Of a DNA stretch of 64,000 nucleotides, positions 63,410 to 64,000 are shown in pieces. The stretch is from Symbiodinium natans. Its lineage: Eukaryota; Sar; Dinophyceae; Suessiales; Symbiodiniaceae. The notes under the pieces are model-generated. The model worked only from the letters and a program-made list of their open reading frames with translations, was not told the DNA's origin and did not search any database. The translations under genes and the position numbers were made by a program. The stretch is taken from the NCBI GenBank assembly GCA_905221605.1, contig CAJNDS010000186.1:101001-165000 (forward strand), in the 5' to 3' direction. Position 1 is the stretch's first letter. Every line of letters starts with the position of its first letter.

Positions 63410-63802
63410 GTTTAGGGTTTAGGGTTTAGGGTTTAGGGTTTAGGGTTTAGGGTTTAGGGTTTAGGGACCCCAAAGCCTGAACCCGAAGCCCTAAGCCTTC
63501 AACCCCACACCCCAAGCCCCAAACCCAACCCATGAGGGCTTTGAGGTGCTTGTCAGGGGAGTTGCAGGGCTTTGGTTTGTAGGGCCTAGGTCACGGGCTC
63601 CAAGAGCTCAGGGGCCCCAACAGTTCGGGTTCAGGGTTTCGGGTTTCGGGTTTGGTTTGGGGTTTAGGGTTGGCATGAGGGGTTGAAGGGTGATTCTTGA
63701 GGTTTGAAGGGTTGAAGTCGTTCAGGGTTCCGGGTTCAAGTCTGTAAGGCCACGCATGCGCTGAGGGCTTTGTAAGTCTTATGGTTTATGGTTTCGCGCA
63801 GG

Positions 63803-63823
63803 AAGCTTGCCTCTAATTCCCGA
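63803..63823 (+). CDS. Possible short exon
   Basis: Acceptor CGCGCAG, one base, KLASNS; phase 2 fits 63343-63409. Followed at once by a CCCTAAA array (63825-63890). Confidence 0.3.
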
Positions 63824-64000
63824 AAACCCTAAACCCTAAACCCTAAACCCTAAACCCTAAACCCTAAACCCTAAACCCTAAACCCTAACCCTAAACTCCA
63901 AGCCTAGGTGTCCTTATCCCAAGCCCTTGCTTAGGAGGTGAAGCCCTAGAACCCCCCCCCCCCACCCTGAAAAGAAAAACACAACCCCCTAAAGCCCGAA

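Overview
The window looks like dinoflagellate (alveolate) nuclear DNA. No continuous gene is visible. Short, GC-rich, protein-like islands of roughly 25-280 bp lie on the + strand, separated by long introns. Most islands start after AG, often as AG|G, and end at GT, sometimes at GC and possibly at GA. The introns are packed with TTTAGGG / CCCTAAA, which is the plant/dinoflagellate telomere heptamer, plus poly-G/C tracts, dinucleotide microsatellites and small inverted-repeat elements. The dinoflagellate assignment is an inference from this style. I cannot name a species. I saw no rRNA, tRNA, CRISPR array, bacterial-type operon or viral gene.

Region 1 (about 0.1-47.3 kb): about 60 exon candidates, nearly all + strand pieces of one very cysteine-rich, probably secreted repeat protein. 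Three module types recur. A is CPCG-x-N-x3-C, often followed by KPGxxCM(F/L)K. B is CP-x2-C-x(4-8)-C(Y/W). C is Tyr/Trp-rich with a W...(E)(T/S)C ending. Many adjacent exons agree in intron phase, for example 26060>27584>28504, 40580>41523>42981>43143>45273>45824 and 46887>47272>47560. The exon at 46887-47168 carries A+B+C without an intron and so shows the module order directly. Sequons (NAS, NQT, NET, NIT, NRT) fit an extracellular glycoprotein.

Region 2 (about 47.5-58.3 kb): the same strand and splice style continue, but the exons become Gly/Ser/Thr/Ala/Gln-rich and nearly cysteine-free. The phases largely still chain. This may be the C-terminal part of the same protein or a second gene.

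Region 3 (about 59.5-63.8 kb): a few larger exons (59512-59788, 60324-60508) of different composition and unrecognised function. Both ends of the transcript unit lie outside the window or cannot be seen.

Overlaid on this are telomere-like arrays beside exons. The common arrangement is CCCTAAA before an exon and TTTAGGG after it, so one intron carries complementary arms. In several places 11-24 bp direct repeats flank an array-bearing segment, some including the splice site. At least seven families of 90-160 bp inverted-repeat (MITE-like) elements also occur. The main hypothesis is that telomeric-repeat DNA has been inserted repeatedly with target duplication and now forms introns or intron ends. 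Exon ends given below are best estimates. RNA evidence would be needed to fix them.
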